Shown here: one piece after another, positions 28,976-39,684 of the stretch
How positions within the stretch are numbered: position 1 is the stretch's first letter
How the letters are laid out: every line of letters begins with the position of its first letter
From: an uncultured Gammaproteobacteria bacterium
GTDB taxonomy: Bacteria > Pseudomonadota > Gammaproteobacteria > Pseudomonadales > Pseudohongiellaceae
Reading direction: 5' to 3'
Assembly (NCBI GenBank): GCA_913061515.1
Contig: CAJXSF010000012.1
Location: forward strand, 1 to 64,000
Length of the DNA: 64,000 bases
The notes under the pieces: model-generated
What the model saw: the letters and a program-made list of their open reading frames with translations, nothing else
Database searches by the model: none
Told to the model about the DNA's origin: nothing
Position numbers and translations under genes: made by a program

Positions 28976-29041
28976 TTATTATAGCCGTCATAGTTCAACA
29001 ATTCGCGCGGCACACACAGTTGCTGCCACAAAAGGAGATTT

Positions 29042-29671
29042 ATGATGCTAAACGTATTGCAGCTAAAAACGAGTATTTTGGATTCGAGCACTCAGCAGGG
29101 AGTCTCTAGCGAGCTCAGCGATGAACTGCTTGCACAACTGCGCAGCGAATATAGTGAAGTGCAGCTCACACAACGCAGTTTCTCTAAGGACCCAGTGCCC
29201 AACTTAGATCAGGCTTGGCTGCAGGCGCTCATGACACCTGCTGAGCAGCGTAGCGGCGAACAGAAGGAGAAAGTGGCCTATTCTGACAGCTTAATTCAAG
29301 AGCTCGAGCAAGCCGACATTCTGCTTGTTGGTGTCCCTATGTACAATTTCGCAATCCCAGCAATGCTGAAGTCTTGGACTGACCATGTTGCACGGGCAGG
29401 CGTGACATTCAAATATACCGAAACCGGCCCAGTTGGGCTGCTAAAGAATAAGAAAGTGTATGCGGTGCTCAGCTCCGGCGGGCAACATGAAGAAGGTGTC
29501 AGTGACTTCATTCGGCCATACCTGCGAACATTTTTTGGTTTCTTAGGCTTGAGCGATGTTGAGTTTATTGTAGCCCACGGTCTCAATATGGGCGAAGAGT
29601 CTAGAGCGCTTGGCTTTGCGCAGGCGCGTGAGCAAATTAGAAAGCTAAGCAAGCAAGGGGTGGCAGCATGA
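29042..29671 (+). CDS. azoR: FMN-dependent NADH-azoreductase / NAD(P)H quinone oxidoreductase
   Basis: VGVPMYNFAIPAMLKSWTDHVARAGVTFKYTETGPVGLLKNKKVYAVLSSGG. Confidence 0.9.
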   Translation: MMLNVLQLKTSILDSSTQQGVSSELSDELLAQLRSEYSEVQLTQRSFSKDPVPNLDQAWLQALMTPAEQRSGEQKEKVAYSDSLIQELEQADILLVGVPMYNFAIPAMLKSWTDHVARAGVTFKYTETGPVGLLKNKKVYAVLSSGGQHEEGVSDFIRPYLRTFFGFLGLSDVEFIVAHGLNMGEESRALGFAQAREQIRKLSKQGVAA

Positions 29672-30501
29672 CAATGCGCAAAGTCGAAGAATTGTTGGTC
29701 GCTAGAGCGACCTCCGACGGGGATGGTGTGCGCCTGAAGCGCGTTTTTGGCGGAGGCGACCTGAGTCGTTTCGATCCATTTCTCATGATGGACGAATTCG
29801 GCTCTGAAGAGGCAAGCGACTATAATGGTGGTTTTCCTTCGCATCCCCATAGAGGTTTCGAAACGATTACCTATATGCTCGATGGTCATATGCAACATAG
29901 AGATCATATGGGCAACATCGGTGAGTTGAAGAATGGGGATGTGCAGTGGATGACCGCTGGTTCCGGGATCATCCATTCCGAGATGCCCCAGCAGAAAGAG
30001 GGGCATATGCGAGGTTTTCAGGTATGGCTAAACCTTGCAGCCAAAGACAAAATGCAGGCTGCTTCCTATGACGATATTGCCGCGGCTGCAATCCCAGAGT
30101 TTGTGCGCGATGGTGCCCGGATCAAAGCCATTGCGGGAAAGGTAGGCAGCATTGAGGGAAAAGTTCAAAAGGCTATGACCGAGCCATTGTATTTGGATAT
30201 TGACATACACAGTGCTCGCTACCGAGAGTCCTTTGCGGTGCCAGAGGGGCATACTGTTCTGGTTTATGTGTATGAGGGCGAGGTGCAAGTGGGAGACGAG
30301 CGTGTGCGCAAATCTCACCTTGCGAGGCTCGCGCGCAAAGGGTTAGTCCAGCTAACTGGGCTTGGAGCCGCTAAATTGTTGTTGCTTGCTGGCAAACCGA
30401 TAGGCGAACCCATTGTGAGCTACGGGCCTTTCGTGATGAACACCCGTGAGGAGATCGAGCAGGCGTTGGCAGACTATAGAGATGGTCGATTGACTGCTTA
30501 A
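29668..30501 (+). CDS. Pirin family protein
   Basis: FLMMDEFG, GGFPSHPHRGFETITYMLDGHMQHRDHMGNIGELKNGDVQWMTAGSGIIHSEMP. Confidence 0.93.
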   Translation: MTMRKVEELLVARATSDGDGVRLKRVFGGGDLSRFDPFLMMDEFGSEEASDYNGGFPSHPHRGFETITYMLDGHMQHRDHMGNIGELKNGDVQWMTAGSGIIHSEMPQQKEGHMRGFQVWLNLAAKDKMQAASYDDIAAAAIPEFVRDGARIKAIAGKVGSIEGKVQKAMTEPLYLDIDIHSARYRESFAVPEGHTVLVYVYEGEVQVGDERVRKSHLARLARKGLVQLTGLGAAKLLLLAGKPIGEPIVSYGPFVMNTREEIEQALADYRDGRLTA

Positions 30502-30599
30502 ATATTCCTTAATGGCATAAGTATATCGCCATATATTCTTTTTTAGAATATGTGGCGCGCTCTATAATGCCGCCCTAAGAATTCAATTGAGGTTTTATC

Positions 30600-32372
30600 A
30601 TGGATTGGCAGGGCTGGTTGTCTCTAGGGTTAACGTTCAGTACTTTGTTAGTGCTTTTGAGTACGCGTTTGAGCCCGCACCTTGTCTTAGTGGCTTCCTT
30701 GACGGTGCTCAGTGTTAGTGGTGTGTTGAGCCCATCTGAGGCATTGGCAGGGTTCTCCAATCCTGGGCTGATTACTGTAGCTGCCATGTTTGTGGTGGCG
30801 GCAGGCTTGCATGCCTCTGGTGGCATTGACCTTTTGGTGAATCGATTCTTAGGTCGTCCACGCAGTATTTTCTCAGCACTCGTGCGTCTTTTTATTCCTG
30901 TCATTCCCCTAAGTGGTTTTCTGAACAATACGCCAGTGGTGGCAACAATGATTCCTGCGATCAATGCATGGTCTCGTCGCATCGACATCGCGCCCTCAAA
31001 GCTGATGATCCCCTTAAGTTATGGGGCAATTATTGGCGGCTGTTTGACGATGATTGGCACGAGCACAAACCTAGTAGTCAGCGGTCAATATCAAGCCCTG
31101 ACAGGTGAGGAAGGGTTTTCGATCTTTGCCATTAGTGCTGTCGGTTTGCCCGTTGCAGCGGTGGCGGTGTTATTTATGCTGTTTTTTCTACCGCGCATTC
31201 TGCCGGATCGTCGCGAGCAACGGCCTTTCGAGAATATGCGTGAATTTACTCTCGAGGTTGCAATTGACCCAGATGGCCCATTAGTTGGGATGAGTGTTGA
31301 GCAAGCGGGTCTGCGTAATTTAGAGCGCGTCTATTTGGTCGAGATCGATCGGCGCGAGAGTATCGTGACAGCGGTACCTTCAGAGGAAATCCTTCGTGGC
31401 GGCGACCGTTTGGTGTTCGCAGGGGAAACAGAGGCCATTTCGGATCTGTTGCGGATAAACGGCATCGTGTCCTCAATCAATCGTGAGAAAGCGCCACTTG
31501 CAGAAGATCGTGCGGAGCGACGCCTTGTTGAAGTGGTAGTGTCGCAATCTTGCTCCTCTATTGGTGAAACTGTACGCGGGTCGCGTTTTCATGACCGCTA
31601 CGGCGCTATTGTGTTAGCTGTGGCACGTAATGGTGAGCGTGTGGCGGGAAATCTTGGCAATATCATCATCAAACCCGGTGATACTTTGTTGCTGGAGGCG
31701 CGCCCAGTCTTCGTAAGTCGGCAAAAGTACAACAAAGACTTTCTTGTGATGAATGATCTGGATACGGTACAGCCTCGGCATAAAAAGGCTGTGCTCGCTT
31801 GGGGGATTTTGTTGGTCTTGGTGGCCGCAGCGGGTTTAGATCTAATTAGCATGCTCAACGCTGCGTTGATTGGTGCTGGCGCTATGCTGGCAACCGGTTG
31901 TCTCTCAGTGAGCCAAGCCGAGAAGAGTCTAGATTTGCCCGTTCTCATCACGATTGCGGCTTCATTTGCATTGGGCGCTGCGTTGCAAAAAACCGGAGTG
32001 GCAGCGATATTGGCAGAGAACATCGTCTTGCTTAGCGACGGAAAGCCTTGGTTACTGCTTATTCTCACTTATGCAACGGTGTCTCTTCTTACCGAGACAA
32101 TCACCAATAATGCTGCAGCAGTGATTATGGTACCCATAATTCTAGCCATCACCCAGCAAGCAGGGTTGAACCCTGAGCCCTTTATGTTTGCGGTAATGAT
32201 GGCGGCCTCTGCGAGTTTTGCGACCCCTTTGGGATACCAAACCAACTTGATGGTCTACGGTCCAGGTGGCTATCGGTTCGCAGATTTCATGCGGGCAGGC
32301 TTGCCGATGAATCTTGTTGTCGGGATCAGTACAGTGACTGTGCTGTTGCTCGGCTGGCAGTTAGAGATCTAG
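30600..32372 (+). CDS. SLC13/DASS-family transporter with TrkA-C domains (second copy)
   Basis: 590 aa, NNTPVVATMIPAI, GTSTNLVVSGQ, RCK_C segments, NNAAAVIMVPIILAI. Confidence 0.85.
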   Translation: MDWQGWLSLGLTFSTLLVLLSTRLSPHLVLVASLTVLSVSGVLSPSEALAGFSNPGLITVAAMFVVAAGLHASGGIDLLVNRFLGRPRSIFSALVRLFIPVIPLSGFLNNTPVVATMIPAINAWSRRIDIAPSKLMIPLSYGAIIGGCLTMIGTSTNLVVSGQYQALTGEEGFSIFAISAVGLPVAAVAVLFMLFFLPRILPDRREQRPFENMREFTLEVAIDPDGPLVGMSVEQAGLRNLERVYLVEIDRRESIVTAVPSEEILRGGDRLVFAGETEAISDLLRINGIVSSINREKAPLAEDRAERRLVEVVVSQSCSSIGETVRGSRFHDRYGAIVLAVARNGERVAGNLGNIIIKPGDTLLLEARPVFVSRQKYNKDFLVMNDLDTVQPRHKKAVLAWGILLVLVAAAGLDLISMLNAALIGAGAMLATGCLSVSQAEKSLDLPVLITIAASFALGAALQKTGVAAILAENIVLLSDGKPWLLLILTYATVSLLTETITNNAAAVIMVPIILAITQQAGLNPEPFMFAVMMAASASFATPLGYQTNLMVYGPGGYRFADFMRAGLPMNLVVGISTVTVLLLGWQLEI

Positions 32373-32412
32373 GGGCTGATCAAATCAACCCCTTAGTCTC
32401 TGAGCTGTGCGT

Positions 32413-34533
32413 TTAGTCGCCTAAACTAAAGACATAGACGGCGTTGCCGCCAGAAGGGTGACGAATCTCTGGGGTCACCACAGCAGGAACCATGCGTGGG
32501 CTCGTGCCCCCTACTGCCGTAGTCACTGCAATGTATTGCTTGCCATCGACGCTGAATGACAACGGGTGGCCTTGCACCGAAGTGCCTAAACGTGTCTCCC
32601 AGAGTATGTCGCCAGTGGCGACATCGAAGGCGCGGAAACGACGGTCTAAGTCACCGGCAAATACTAAGTCACCTGCAGTGCTTAACACGCCAGTGATAAA
32701 CGAGGCGCGTTGTTCATAGCTCCAAACTTCTTCAAGGGTGCTAACGTCATAGGCGGCGAGTTTTCCTACATTGCCATCTGTGCCCGGCATTTCGAAGAAC
32801 TTGCGGCTTGCGGCTAGCCCTCCAGAGCCTGGCGCTAGCTCGACTGCCCTGGCGGCATTTTCGAGGCAAGTTTGGCTTAACGGTGCGATCAGAACGCCGC
32901 TAGGCACATGATAGCTCATTGAATGCCAGTCTTTGCCACCTGCGCTGCTAGGGCAAGCTGAAGTCCATTCGTCAATCTGAGCATTGATGATGTCATCGCG
33001 ATAAGTCACCGCTCCCGTATCTGGGTCGATATTGGTAAATGCGTTTTGGTAAACGGTCTCTGTATAGCCTAAAAACTCGCCAGTCACTCGATCGTTTTTC
33101 CAGAGGATGCCGTATTTGCCAATTGAGAGCACAAGTTTACGGCCATCTCTATCAACTAGTACCCGCTCGAATACTTCGTCGAGGTCCAGAGCTTCGCCAG
33201 GCACGTGTTGGAAGTGCCAATCGAGTGTGCCGTCATCGATATTCAGCGCGATTGTAGAGTTGGTGTATAGGCCAGCGTCATGGATCGACATATGGCGACT
33301 AACTGGCACCCAAGGCTTGGCTTGCGCAGTGCCCCAGTAGGTCAGCTTTAACTCAGGGTCATAGCTGCCGGTAATCCATGTTTCACCACCCTTACGGTAT
33401 AGATTGTCTAGGCCGCCCCAAGTGTCACCGCCAGGAAATTCGGCATGAGCAACAGTGTTGAACTCCCAAAGGCGTTCACCAGTATTGACGTCGTGCGCCG
33501 TCATATAGCAGTTCTCAACGATATAGGTCGCACAACCTGCTTGGCCCATGATGATCTTGCCATCGGCGACAAGTGGGCCGCTCGAGTTTGAAAAGCCTTT
33601 GCTGCTATCGGCGATCACGGTCTCCCAGATTTTCTCACCCGTACGAGCATCCAGTGCCATCAAACGAGCATCTGTCGTGGCATGAATGATTTTGTCGCCG
33701 TAAATGGAGATATTGCGCATATCTTCACGGGTTTCGGAGCCGCCATGATGCTCCCAAATCAGTTCGCCAGTAGCCGCGTCTAAGGCCTGAATGATATTGC
33801 TCGTATTAATGAGATACATGATGCCGTCGTAGACAATTGGCGCTGGCTCGGAGGCGCCTTCATGCATGGACCAAACCCACTCGAGCTTTAAGTCTTTGAC
33901 GTTGCCACGATTGACTTGCTCCAGTGCGCTATAGCTATGGGCCTGATAATTTCCTCGCCACATTAACCAGTCGGAAGGGTCTGGGTTGGCCATGTCCGCA
34001 TCTGTCAAAGGCACAAAATTTTCCACAGTGCCAGCAATGGTGACCCCTACAGGAGTTTCTACCGTACGCTGGGATTGGCTAGCACTGGCATTACTGCCGC
34101 CGCTGGTATTGCCGGTAGCACTAGCAATGAGCATCTCGGTTGCAGAGCTCAGCGGCGCGTTGCCAGCCACAGCCCCGTTAGACTGTAGAATTTGCGCCAC
34201 AATATTGCCTACTGTCGCATCTGGTAGTGCGGTGTTTGAACCCGGAGGCATGGAAGACTTGATATAACGAAACAGTTCCCCTGCGCTACGAGCACCCCAG
34301 CGTGCCATGAATCCAGTGCCTGAGAGCGTCGGTGCCGTCGGTGTTCCTTCCAGATTAGCACCATGGCATGAGGCGCAGCTGGTTTGATACAAGCCGGCCC
34401 CTGCTGCCGCCTGAACAGCGGTAAAAGGACCAGAAGTTTGAGCGCTTGCGTGGCCGCTATAGCTTAAAAACATTGCCGCGAAGATGGCACTTGCGAGGGT
34501 GGTGCGAGAGTCAGTGGTCGTTGGAAGCTTCAT
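32413..34533 (-). CDS. PQQ-type quinoprotein dehydrogenase with N-terminal cytochrome c domain
   Basis: [20 protein letters not shown] haem motif then propeller repeats ([32 protein letters not shown]). Start chosen at [10 protein letters not shown]. Confidence 0.85.
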   Translation of the reverse strand: MKLPTTTDSRTTLASAIFAAMFLSYSGHASAQTSGPFTAVQAAAGAGLYQTSCASCHGANLEGTPTAPTLSGTGFMARWGARSAGELFRYIKSSMPPGSNTALPDATVGNIVAQILQSNGAVAGNAPLSSATEMLIASATGNTSGGSNASASQSQRTVETPVGVTIAGTVENFVPLTDADMANPDPSDWLMWRGNYQAHSYSALEQVNRGNVKDLKLEWVWSMHEGASEPAPIVYDGIMYLINTSNIIQALDAATGELIWEHHGGSETREDMRNISIYGDKIIHATTDARLMALDARTGEKIWETVIADSSKGFSNSSGPLVADGKIIMGQAGCATYIVENCYMTAHDVNTGERLWEFNTVAHAEFPGGDTWGGLDNLYRKGGETWITGSYDPELKLTYWGTAQAKPWVPVSRHMSIHDAGLYTNSTIALNIDDGTLDWHFQHVPGEALDLDEVFERVLVDRDGRKLVLSIGKYGILWKNDRVTGEFLGYTETVYQNAFTNIDPDTGAVTYRDDIINAQIDEWTSACPSSAGGKDWHSMSYHVPSGVLIAPLSQTCLENAARAVELAPGSGGLAASRKFFEMPGTDGNVGKLAAYDVSTLEEVWSYEQRASFITGVLSTAGDLVFAGDLDRRFRAFDVATGDILWETRLGTSVQGHPLSFSVDGKQYIAVTTAVGGTSPRMVPAVVTPEIRHPSGGNAVYVFSLGD

Positions 34534-34583
34534 AGTCTTTCCTATTATTGTCAGTGATTGGGCAAGGTGACGAAGAGGTTCGC

Positions 34584-35045
34584 TTAATGGGTGAGCCAAC
34601 CGCGTAATTCCCCTTCGGGATTGCCTTCGCTATGAATTTGGATGTAGAGGCTTTCAGCATGCAAGGCACTGATCAACTCGGGGGTTAGCGTTAAAGTGCC
34701 GCTGATCGTGCCGCTGCTTGCATTGCTGACATCGAGTCGGAGCACCACGGGGCCGGGAATTGCTTTTGGGCCTTGATGGATGTGCGCCATTGTTGCTGCT
34801 GAACTCATGCCAGAGAACTCACCACTCACATTGAGCGTGTTGCCATTGAGGATGGCGCGCACCTGCCCTTGGCCAGTGATGGTTTTAACAGTGGCGGCGG
34901 TCACAGGCATTGGAGAAAGGCGCCCGCCTAAGTTGTTCATGCTTTGTGCGAAGGCGTGTGTGCTTATTAATAGTAGCAATGTCAGCAAGACACTATGCAG
35001 TGAAAGTGATTTCTTGTTAACGAGTAGTTTGTAAGATTGTTGCAT
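34584..35045 (-). CDS. CHRD-domain protein, secreted
   Basis: Signal peptide; [39 protein letters not shown]. Confidence 0.85.
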   Translation of the reverse strand: MQQSYKLLVNKKSLSLHSVLLTLLLLISTHAFAQSMNNLGGRLSPMPVTAATVKTITGQGQVRAILNGNTLNVSGEFSGMSSAATMAHIHQGPKAIPGPVVLRLDVSNASSGTISGTLTLTPELISALHAESLYIQIHSEGNPEGELRGWLTH

Positions 35046-35317
35046 GGGTAACCCCGTTTATTATTGTGTTTTGTAAATTTGGCTCACTGTAATGACTTGC
35101 TGATTATACTCAAGCATAGCGTTTGGTCGAGTTACATTGTGTCAAGCCCTGATAAACCGAGCCTCATCACAGTATCCGAGACATTGAACGGGTATATTAA
35201 ACGCTATATGATCAAAGTCATAAGAATTCTATAACGCGACTCTTTGGTCGGCTCAATTGATCAGTAGAAAGAGGGCTCTCCGCTTTGAGCGGCAATATCA
35301 CTAATAAGATTTACACC

Positions 35318-38300
35318 ATGGCGAATTTTCGACAGCAAGCCTACTCAGCACTTCTGCTCCTAATATTACTATTTTCGGTTAGCTCATTGGCGGCCCCTCT
35401 GGAACTAGAGAGCGGCTTGGGAGAACTCAGCCCAGGCTCTTCTATGCGGCTGCTCGAAGACGAACGGGCGAATCTTACCTTCGAAGAGGCAGTTCCTTTA
35501 TTGGCACGTCAGGGTGAGGTGTGGGAGTCGCGAGGATTTCCAACCCTAGGGTATACCTCTTCAGCGTATTGGGCTGCTGTGTATATCGCAAATGACTTTG
35601 CGAGCGATCAGACTTGGCTTGCAAAAATGAAGTTTGCGACGATCGATCAGATTGATATGTATTATCAAGATGCCAATGGGCAATGGGTGCAAAAAAGTGC
35701 AGGTGATACTCTGCCATTTGCGCAAAGAGATATTGCGCATCACTCCATCTATTTCAAATTTCCAGTTTTGGCCTCGCAAGCCCAGACGCTTTACTTTCGT
35801 GTGCAAAGTAAAGGCTCTGTGCAATTGCCACTAAGTTTTACCAGCTTAGAAGACTTTCAAGTCAACTCTAAGAATGAATATTTTTGGATTGGAGGTTACT
35901 ACGGGCTAATCCTTTTGCTTGCTTTGTACAGCGGCTTTATTTGGGTGACAAGTAAAGACAAGACCTTTCTTTACTTTATTTTATTTATATTGAGCGGCGG
36001 ACTTTTCTCTTTTGCGTTTCAAGGTCTCGCGTATCAATATCTCTGGCCCGATATCCCCTATTGGGCGAATCGAAGCACCGTTGCTTCGATTGGGCTCGCC
36101 TCGGCGGCCGGATTATTGTTTGTACGCTATTTTCTTGAGCTGCGAATCTATCACAAGACACTAAATATTGCTTTGCGGTTTGGGATGTATGTCTCAATTG
36201 TCTATGCCCTCATGTGCTTGGTGTTCCCTTATGAGTTTCTAGTCGTTTTCATGAATATAGTGATAATCATGGATTTGATTTTGGTGAGCCTTGCAACGTG
36301 GAAGGTGGCTAAGCAGGGCTATAAACCAGCGCTATTTCTTTTGACGACTTGGACAGTCTTATTGCTTGGAATTGGATTAGAGCTAGTGCAACGCATGGGG
36401 GTGAACTTGCCTCCACTGCTCAGCTATCACAGCATGCAATATGCTTTCAGTATTAGTGTCGTTTGTCTTTCTTTAGGTTTGGCAGATCGAATTAACTCGA
36501 TTATTAAGCAGTACAGCACTGTGCAAGGCGATATGTTGAAAGCAAATCAGTTAAAGATTGAGGCGCTACAAAAAGCCGATGATGTAAAAGAAGAGTTTAT
36601 TGCCAATGTCTCCCATGAGCTGCGCACGCCCTTGACGGGTATTATTGGCCTTTCTGAAATCATTTTGGAAAAAAGCGCAGCGTCCTTGGATGATGGTGCG
36701 CGTGAAAATCTCAATATGATTCGTATTAGTGGCCAGCGTCTGGCGAATCTAGTGAATGACGTTATCGATTTCTCTGCGATAAAAAATGGGCACTTAGAGC
36801 TGCACAAGAAAACAGTAGATCTCAAAAACGTCTGTATCATTGTTAATAAGATGTGCCGCCCTTTAATCGGAGATAAGCCGATACAGCTAGCAGAGAGTTT
36901 CCCTTCCGAGCCAGTGTTGGTGATGGGTGACGAAGACAGGCTCCAACAAATTCTCTTTAATTTGGTATCTAATGCTATCAAATTCACACAGCGTGGCTGG
37001 GTTGCCGTGTCGATCGAAATAATCGATATTGATGCCCGTGTAATGGTCAAGGATACAGGGATTGGTATCAGCAAAGAGCAGCAATCAAGAATCTTTTCGC
37101 GCTTCTATCAGGTAGATTCTGCTGCGAGTCGTGAAGAGGGTGGAACAGGGCTTGGGCTAGCGATATCGCAGAAACTTGTAGAGCTACACGGGACGGAGAT
37201 TGTCCTGCGCAGCAACCCTGGCGAAGGTTCTACCTTCTTCTTTGATCTACCTATTTTAACTGAGAAAGAACGAAAAGCGGCTACTCGCATTGGGTCCCAG
37301 AAGAAAATTGAGAAAGAGTTAGATGGGTTGGTGCAAGCAAGAGTGGATTCAGCGCCTATCGTCGATCGACGAAACCGCGATGTCGCTGCGGAGCCAGTAG
37401 CGGATGTCATCGCGACAGCCGGTGGAAAGCGTCGCAGTATTTTGGTCGTTGATGATGAATACCTTAATGTGCGAATTGTGAAAGAGCATCTGTCTTCCAC
37501 CTATGATATTGACAGTGCGCTGAGCGGTCATGATGCATTGATGATGATGCAACAACACAAGCCTGACCTCGTTATTCTCGACCTTATGATGCCTATTATG
37601 ACCGGTTTCGAGTTATGCCAGCGCATTCGTGAAAAGTACAGCATGGATGAATTGCCTATTGTGATTTTGACTGCCAAGAATCGTGTTGAAGACTTAGTCA
37701 AAGGTTTGAATCTAGGGGCAAACGACTACATCAGCAAGCCGTTCAGCAAAGAAGAGTTGAAAGTGCGAGTAGGTAAGCAATTTGAAATGTTGCATCTATT
37801 GAATATGCGACAAGAGAATCAGCGTTTGTCTTGGCAACTGCAAAAATATCAGGAAACCGAACGTAAGCTTCGCGAGCGTGAAAACCGTTTTGCACGGATG
37901 TTAGATGTCACAGGTGATGCATTAATCTCAATTGATGATAGTGGCACGATCAGCTATGTCAACAAAGCCGCCGAAGCAATGTTGAAGCTAAGGGCGGAAG
38001 ACTTTCAAGATCACGATCTCGAAGATCTTGCGTTGCGATTGGAGGTGATCTGTACTGGCATAACCGAGATTATTAGTTTTCCATTCAAAGAGAGTGTGAT
38101 TTCCTCTGCGGATGCGCCGAGTTTTTATTCTTTTCCGATGAAGCACCCCGATGAGGACCCGAATATTGATTCTCGCATTCGCGTGTGCGTATTGCCTCTG
38201 AGTCTAGAGCAAGAATTTTATCTATTGATGTTCCAGAATGAAGTTCCAGAGCTGGCAAGCAGTGCAGATGATGAAAGCATCAAAGATTCGCTGCCACAGT

Positions 38301-38794
38301 TAATAGATCAGATTAACCGCAACGTCGAGCGGACTCAGGTGCTGAGTGAATATCTTGCAAGAATTACCCCGGAAGATTTGCAGAAGCACAAGCATCTGTT
38401 TTCGGATCTTGAGAACGTGGATCGGATTATTCAAAATCTATCAGGTAGTTTGCCAACTGATACAGATGAGGAGCAGCAATATCGAGAGGCGCTGGTCAAG
38501 CTCATGCAGGATTGTCATTACTATTGGCAGAAGGTCACAGGTGAATCGATTATCGAGTTGGCCGAGAAGAGCCGTATATGGAGCGTGAGCGTCGATAACG
38601 GGCGTTTACGGACGCGATCGATGAATCGCTATCTCTCTATCGATAAACTGCCTAGCAATCCGCGCTGGCGACAAGTCGCTAGAACCGCCTATTTTGTGCT
38701 CTCTAAAGTATCCGGCGACCAAGAGGCGAAAGAGGCATTAGAGAAGTCAGTTTCTCGCTTGCAAGATATTGTTGAATCCAAAGCATTGAATTAG
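35318..38794 (+). CDS. 7TMR-DISM hybrid histidine kinase (HisKA-HATPase-REC-PAS plus C-terminal extension)
   Basis: 7TMR-DISMED2-like periplasmic domain, 7TM, NVSHELRTPLTGIIGLSE, GTGLGLAISQKLVELHG, ILVVDDEYLNVRIV...LDLMMPIMTGFE, PAS ALISIDDSGTISYVNKAAEAM. Confidence 0.92.
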   Translation: MANFRQQAYSALLLLILLFSVSSLAAPLELESGLGELSPGSSMRLLEDERANLTFEEAVPLLARQGEVWESRGFPTLGYTSSAYWAAVYIANDFASDQTWLAKMKFATIDQIDMYYQDANGQWVQKSAGDTLPFAQRDIAHHSIYFKFPVLASQAQTLYFRVQSKGSVQLPLSFTSLEDFQVNSKNEYFWIGGYYGLILLLALYSGFIWVTSKDKTFLYFILFILSGGLFSFAFQGLAYQYLWPDIPYWANRSTVASIGLASAAGLLFVRYFLELRIYHKTLNIALRFGMYVSIVYALMCLVFPYEFLVVFMNIVIIMDLILVSLATWKVAKQGYKPALFLLTTWTVLLLGIGLELVQRMGVNLPPLLSYHSMQYAFSISVVCLSLGLADRINSIIKQYSTVQGDMLKANQLKIEALQKADDVKEEFIANVSHELRTPLTGIIGLSEIILEKSAASLDDGARENLNMIRISGQRLANLVNDVIDFSAIKNGHLELHKKTVDLKNVCIIVNKMCRPLIGDKPIQLAESFPSEPVLVMGDEDRLQQILFNLVSNAIKFTQRGWVAVSIEIIDIDARVMVKDTGIGISKEQQSRIFSRFYQVDSAASREEGGTGLGLAISQKLVELHGTEIVLRSNPGEGSTFFFDLPILTEKERKAATRIGSQKKIEKELDGLVQARVDSAPIVDRRNRDVAAEPVADVIATAGGKRRSILVVDDEYLNVRIVKEHLSSTYDIDSALSGHDALMMMQQHKPDLVILDLMMPIMTGFELCQRIREKYSMDELPIVILTAKNRVEDLVKGLNLGANDYISKPFSKEELKVRVGKQFEMLHLLNMRQENQRLSWQLQKYQETERKLRERENRFARMLDVTGDALISIDDSGTISYVNKAAEAMLKLRAEDFQDHDLEDLALRLEVICTGITEIISFPFKESVISSADAPSFYSFPMKHPDEDPNIDSRIRVCVLPLSLEQEFYLLMFQNEVPELASSADDESIKDSLPQLIDQINRNVERTQVLSEYLARITPEDLQKHKHLFSDLENVDRIIQNLSGSLPTDTDEEQQYREALVKLMQDCHYYWQKVTGESIIELAEKSRIWSVSVDNGRLRTRSMNRYLSIDKLPSNPRWRQVARTAYFVLSKVSGDQEAKEALEKSVSRLQDIVESKALN

Positions 38795-38826
38795 GCCATT
38801 GAGTTAATAAGCGAAAAAGAGGTTTC

Positions 38827-39675
38827 ATGAGTTTAGAGCAAGTATCGATCGCTCAGTGTTTTGGTGGGCAGCAATTACGCTACAAGCATCAATCGGCAGT
38901 GTTGTCATGTGAGATGCATTTTTCCGTGTATATGCCACCGGGTGTTGATGAGCAAACTCCGGTCGTTTATTTCTTGGCAGGTCTTACCTGCACGGATGAG
39001 AATTTCATGCAAAAAGCTGGCGCCCAGCGCATCGCCGCGGAGCTAGGTCTAGTATTGGTGTGCCCGGATACCAGCCCCCGCGGAGAGGGCGTGCCAGATG
39101 CCGCAGATGGCGCATATGATCTAGGTTTAGGCGCTGGTTTCTATCTCAATGCTGTGCAGGAGCCTTGGCGTAAACATTATCAAATGTATGACTATATCGT
39201 CCATGAGTTACCCGCACTGCTTGAGTCCACGTTGGCTGTTGATCATCAAAGACGCTCTATCTTCGGACACTCAATGGGCGGGCATGGCGCATTGACAATA
39301 GCGTTGCGTAATCCAGGGCGCTATTGCAGTGTTTCTGCTTTTGCGCCGATTATGGCGCCGAGTGAGTGCCCCTGGGGGCGCAAAGCATTTAGCCATTATC
39401 TAGGTGAAGATCGCGCGCTTTGGGAACAATATGACGCTAGCCTGTTAGTGCCTAAAGCGGAGTCGGCAATTCCTGTGTTGGTAGATCAAGGGCTATCTGA
39501 CCAGTTTTTCGAAGAGCAATTATTAACACAGCGGTTTCTAGCGTCTTGCGAGTCAGTGAATTATCCCGTGGACTATAGAGAGCGAGAAGGCTATGACCAT
39601 GGGTATTACTATATAGCGACCTTTGTGGAGGAGCATCTGCGCTTCCACGCTGAGTATTTAGCCAAAGCCACATAG
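38827..39675 (+). CDS. fghA: S-formylglutathione hydrolase
   Basis: VYFLAGLTCTDENFMQKAGAQRIAAELGL, GHSMGGHGALTIALRNP, DHGYYYIATF. Confidence 0.94.
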   Translation: MSLEQVSIAQCFGGQQLRYKHQSAVLSCEMHFSVYMPPGVDEQTPVVYFLAGLTCTDENFMQKAGAQRIAAELGLVLVCPDTSPRGEGVPDAADGAYDLGLGAGFYLNAVQEPWRKHYQMYDYIVHELPALLESTLAVDHQRRSIFGHSMGGHGALTIALRNPGRYCSVSAFAPIMAPSECPWGRKAFSHYLGEDRALWEQYDASLLVPKAESAIPVLVDQGLSDQFFEEQLLTQRFLASCESVNYPVDYREREGYDHGYYYIATFVEEHLRFHAEYLAKAT

Positions 39676-39684
39676 GAGTGTCTA

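Noticed and set aside
29296-30006. 236-aa minus-strand ORF over azoR/pirin
   Set aside because: Antisense to two well-supported genes; composition has no recognisable domain, so a shadow ORF.
31598-32068. 156-aa minus-strand ORF opposite the SLC13-type gene
   Set aside because: Shadow ORF of a TM-coding region.
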